Shown here in pieces: positions 61,701-64,000 of a stretch of 64,000 bases of DNA. A program made the translations under genes and the position numbers. Each line of letters opens with the position of its first letter. Positions within the stretch are counted from its first letter, which is position 1. The notes below the pieces were generated by a model that saw nothing but the letters and a program-made list of their open reading frames with translations, was not told the DNA's origin and searched no databases. Source of the DNA: Pyrocephalus nanus. Lineage: Eukaryota > Chordata > Aves > Passeriformes > Tyrannidae. Location of the stretch: positions 80,077,224-80,141,223 of the forward strand of contig CM076259.1 of the NCBI GenBank assembly GCA_038380795.1. Reading direction: 5' to 3'.

Positions 61701-62757
61701 GTCTCACTCCCGACCCCCTGCTTTTAATTGGGCCTGGTATACTTTTTACTTTCGTCAATTCTAACACTCTCCTTGCCCTTGGAGACTGCTTCATCTTACT
61801 TAGCTAGCAGAAAGCTCTTTAGTCTCTTTCTACATGCTGGAATATTTTCTGGCTGGTGTAGTGAATTGGATGGGCTCAGTGAGGTTTTGGGTGAATGCTG
61901 TAGTCAGCAAAAGGAACAAGAAGGGGAGTTTTTTGATACTTCACCACGTAACCTGAAAGTCAGTGATTAGGAATCTAGCAGAGCAAGGAGAGAAACAGAT
62001 GTACAACTGGCAAATGTGATCAATTTTATGACATGAGGGGTGATTGTCATGGGTGTGTATAATTTGGAGAAATTCACATTATATTACTTCTTAGTGATTA
62101 CTAATAGCTTTCTCTTCTGTATTTCCTCTCTTAAACAGTAGGCAAGGTGAAGGTGGTATTTCTCATTCCTTATTACATGGCTAAGAGTACATTCATTTTC
62201 AACTACTTGATAATAATAATGTAAACTTCTGCAGAGATTTTATGCCTTATTCATTGCTTGAGCATGATTTCACAACTTGTGAAGTGGGATTTGAGTACTA
62301 ATGGGGCTGAGAAATCCTAGGATAACAGGAGAGAACCAAATAAAATTCAGAAGCAGCCTGTACCAGACTAAGAATAAGAGTAAGTGAAATCAGCTGGCAT
62401 ATTCGGAGGCATTTCTATGACGTTTATCTCTAGGATAGAAGTTGATTTGTTACACTGAATTTGGAGGAGGTAGTGTGTGCTAGAGAGGTTCAGGGCCACT
62501 CCATCTTAGTTTGGTAGGAGGAGGTGCCCTGAGAGAATGCTCCCTCTGAACCCTCTCTGCATGTCAAGTGAGATGGAGGGCATTACCCTTTAGATCCCTT
62601 TTAAAAAGTTTACCCCACTCTTCTAGAAACATGCATTTAGAAAAATTAGTTTACAAGGGTTGAATGTTAGAACTGGAACTTACTGTATTTATATCTGTAT
62701 CAATTTCTTGTGATGAATTAATTTTTATATGACACTCTTCCTCCTGAATTGTTTTCC

Positions 62758-62776
62758 TTTTTTTTTTTTTTTTTTT
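62758..62776. repeat. poly-T tract, 19 bases
   Basis: An unbroken run of 19 T. Confidence 0.95.
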
Positions 62777-64000
62777 CTACACTAAACAAAGTAACTAATA
62801 AATAATTATTCTTAAGTTTCTGAGACAACAGGCTTTTGGGAAGCTCACATAAAAATCATCATATCTACAATGAAATAGAGACTTCACATCTCTACTTACT
62901 CTTCGTAATGTAATACATGAAATTAAGAAAAACCCTTAAATGACTGAAAAACTCATAGGATGAATCTATAGTTTGGAAAATTCTGCAGTTGATAACCAGA
63001 CTTGAAACAAGAATAAACATTGGTGACGACACTTCTGCAAATATAATTTCCACTAACAGCTATGTTCTTAATATAAACATAATCCCCCCAAAAAATCCTC
63101 TTCATGTCTGACATTACCTTCTTGCTAAGGCTTAGCTTTTGCTGCTTATTTTCTTATGAACAAAGGGAAGACTGCTATGATGGTTTTTCTTTTATTTCCA
63201 GTACAGGTGCAGATTAGAGTTCAGTTTGGCTTCTGTTGTAAGAACTAGAGGCTATACAAGGAAATGTGTTAAAAGGCACTCAAGGCACTTAAAGACTTGT
63301 GGTCTACTGACATTTGATGGCTGTATCTGAGCTTCAGGTGGGTGCACTTAGTGGAGTAAACTGTTGCCTTACCTCAGGGTATTTGGAGTAGAGACAGTGG
63401 GCATCGGAGTACAGTTTGTTACCAGGTCTCAGTGCAATGCAGAAATGAGATATAACTACCATACATATTCAGAAATCATATATATTTTGTATTCTATTTT
63501 GTGTTTCTGTGGGTATGTTGTTAGTCCTAAAATCCTCTGTTTTCTGACATTAGTTTATACTTTAGGGTGAAGTGAAAGCTGCAATTCTGAATTCCATCCA
63601 GAGTGATGACAGCACAAGAAAATATAATGCAACTGTAAAGATGTTTTTGCTATTGTTCACTCTCAACTATTAACTGATCAGCTCAGAATCATGCCCTTGT
63701 ACAAAGCAGTGGCACTGATAGTAGACTATTAGCTCTCTGCACAAGGGGAAGGAGAGAAATATATAGGAAAACGTTTTCAACAGACTAGGAGATAAAAGGC
63801 ATTCAGGAAGTCTATGTGCATGCAGATTTTCACTGGAAATCCTTAGTGTTTCACTTGAATTTCATGGGACATGCACAAACATGAAGCAAATGTCCTGATA
63901 AAAAGGCTGAAAATGGTATATATGACATTTTGGTAGTAAATAATTGAAAGATATCGCTTGAAAAAAAACCTTAATTGAGGCTTCACATTGTGATTTCTCT

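Larger units (their letters stand above)
58586..64000. other. non-coding AT-rich stretch
   Basis: No gene recognised. It contains a T-rich low-complexity run (58699-58789), a poly-T tract (62758-62776), and a minus-strand exon-like segment at 61372-61431 described among the findings. Confidence 0.55.

Noticed and set aside
1..64000. CRISPR array, operons, phage or plasmid genes, toxin genes, endogenous retrovirus genes
   Set aside because: None seen. Repeats are eukaryotic LINE, SINE and simple repeats, and no gag, pol or env-like frame was recognised.

Overview
The window looks like nuclear DNA of a bird: AT-rich, gene-poor and repeat-poor. The strongest clue is the repeat content. Five unmistakable copies of the CR1 LINE are present, with the typical 3' end (GATTCTATGATTCTAT in forward orientation, AGAATCATAG reversed). 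There are also older, heavily diverged CR1 pieces of the kind shared with turtles and crocodiles. I see no L1, Alu or B1 elements and nothing that looks bacterial or viral. The assignment to birds is an inference from CR1; a crocodilian or turtle is less likely but not excluded.

Layout. 1-23.6 kb is unique AT-rich DNA with one ATCT microsatellite (5.1 kb), a short GC-richer patch with tRNA-promoter-like boxes (6.4 kb), a small CpG-containing patch followed by an ATG and a strong splice donor (7.6-8.0 kb), and a small repeat/hairpin (10.3 kb). 23.6-31.2 kb holds three CR1 copies: a short 3' end, a minus-strand fragment, and a ~2 kb plus-strand copy with a broken reverse-transcriptase frame. 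31-41 kb is unique DNA with two probable ancient CR1 fragments and a candidate poly(A)-containing terminal exon at 40.5 kb. 41.9-45.5 kb carries two more CR1 copies in opposite orientation with a MIR-like SINE remnant between them. 45.5-64 kb is unique, with a possible C-terminal remnant of another non-LTR retrotransposon at 56.2 kb and several homopolymer tracts.

No protein-coding gene could be recognised. The longest open frame (172 codons) matches nothing I know, and most other open frames look like chance or lie inside CR1. By eye I picked out exon-like segments with good splice sites, mostly on the minus strand (58.5, 54.5, 18.2, 16.7, 13.2, 11.3 and 2.7 kb). They could belong to one long minus-strand gene whose introns fill the window. 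Such segments also occur often by chance in 64 kb, so they carry low confidence. I found no new biological system. The items most worth testing are the candidate exons, the tRNA-like patch at 6.4 kb, the CpG patch at 7.7 kb and the ancient retroelement remnants.
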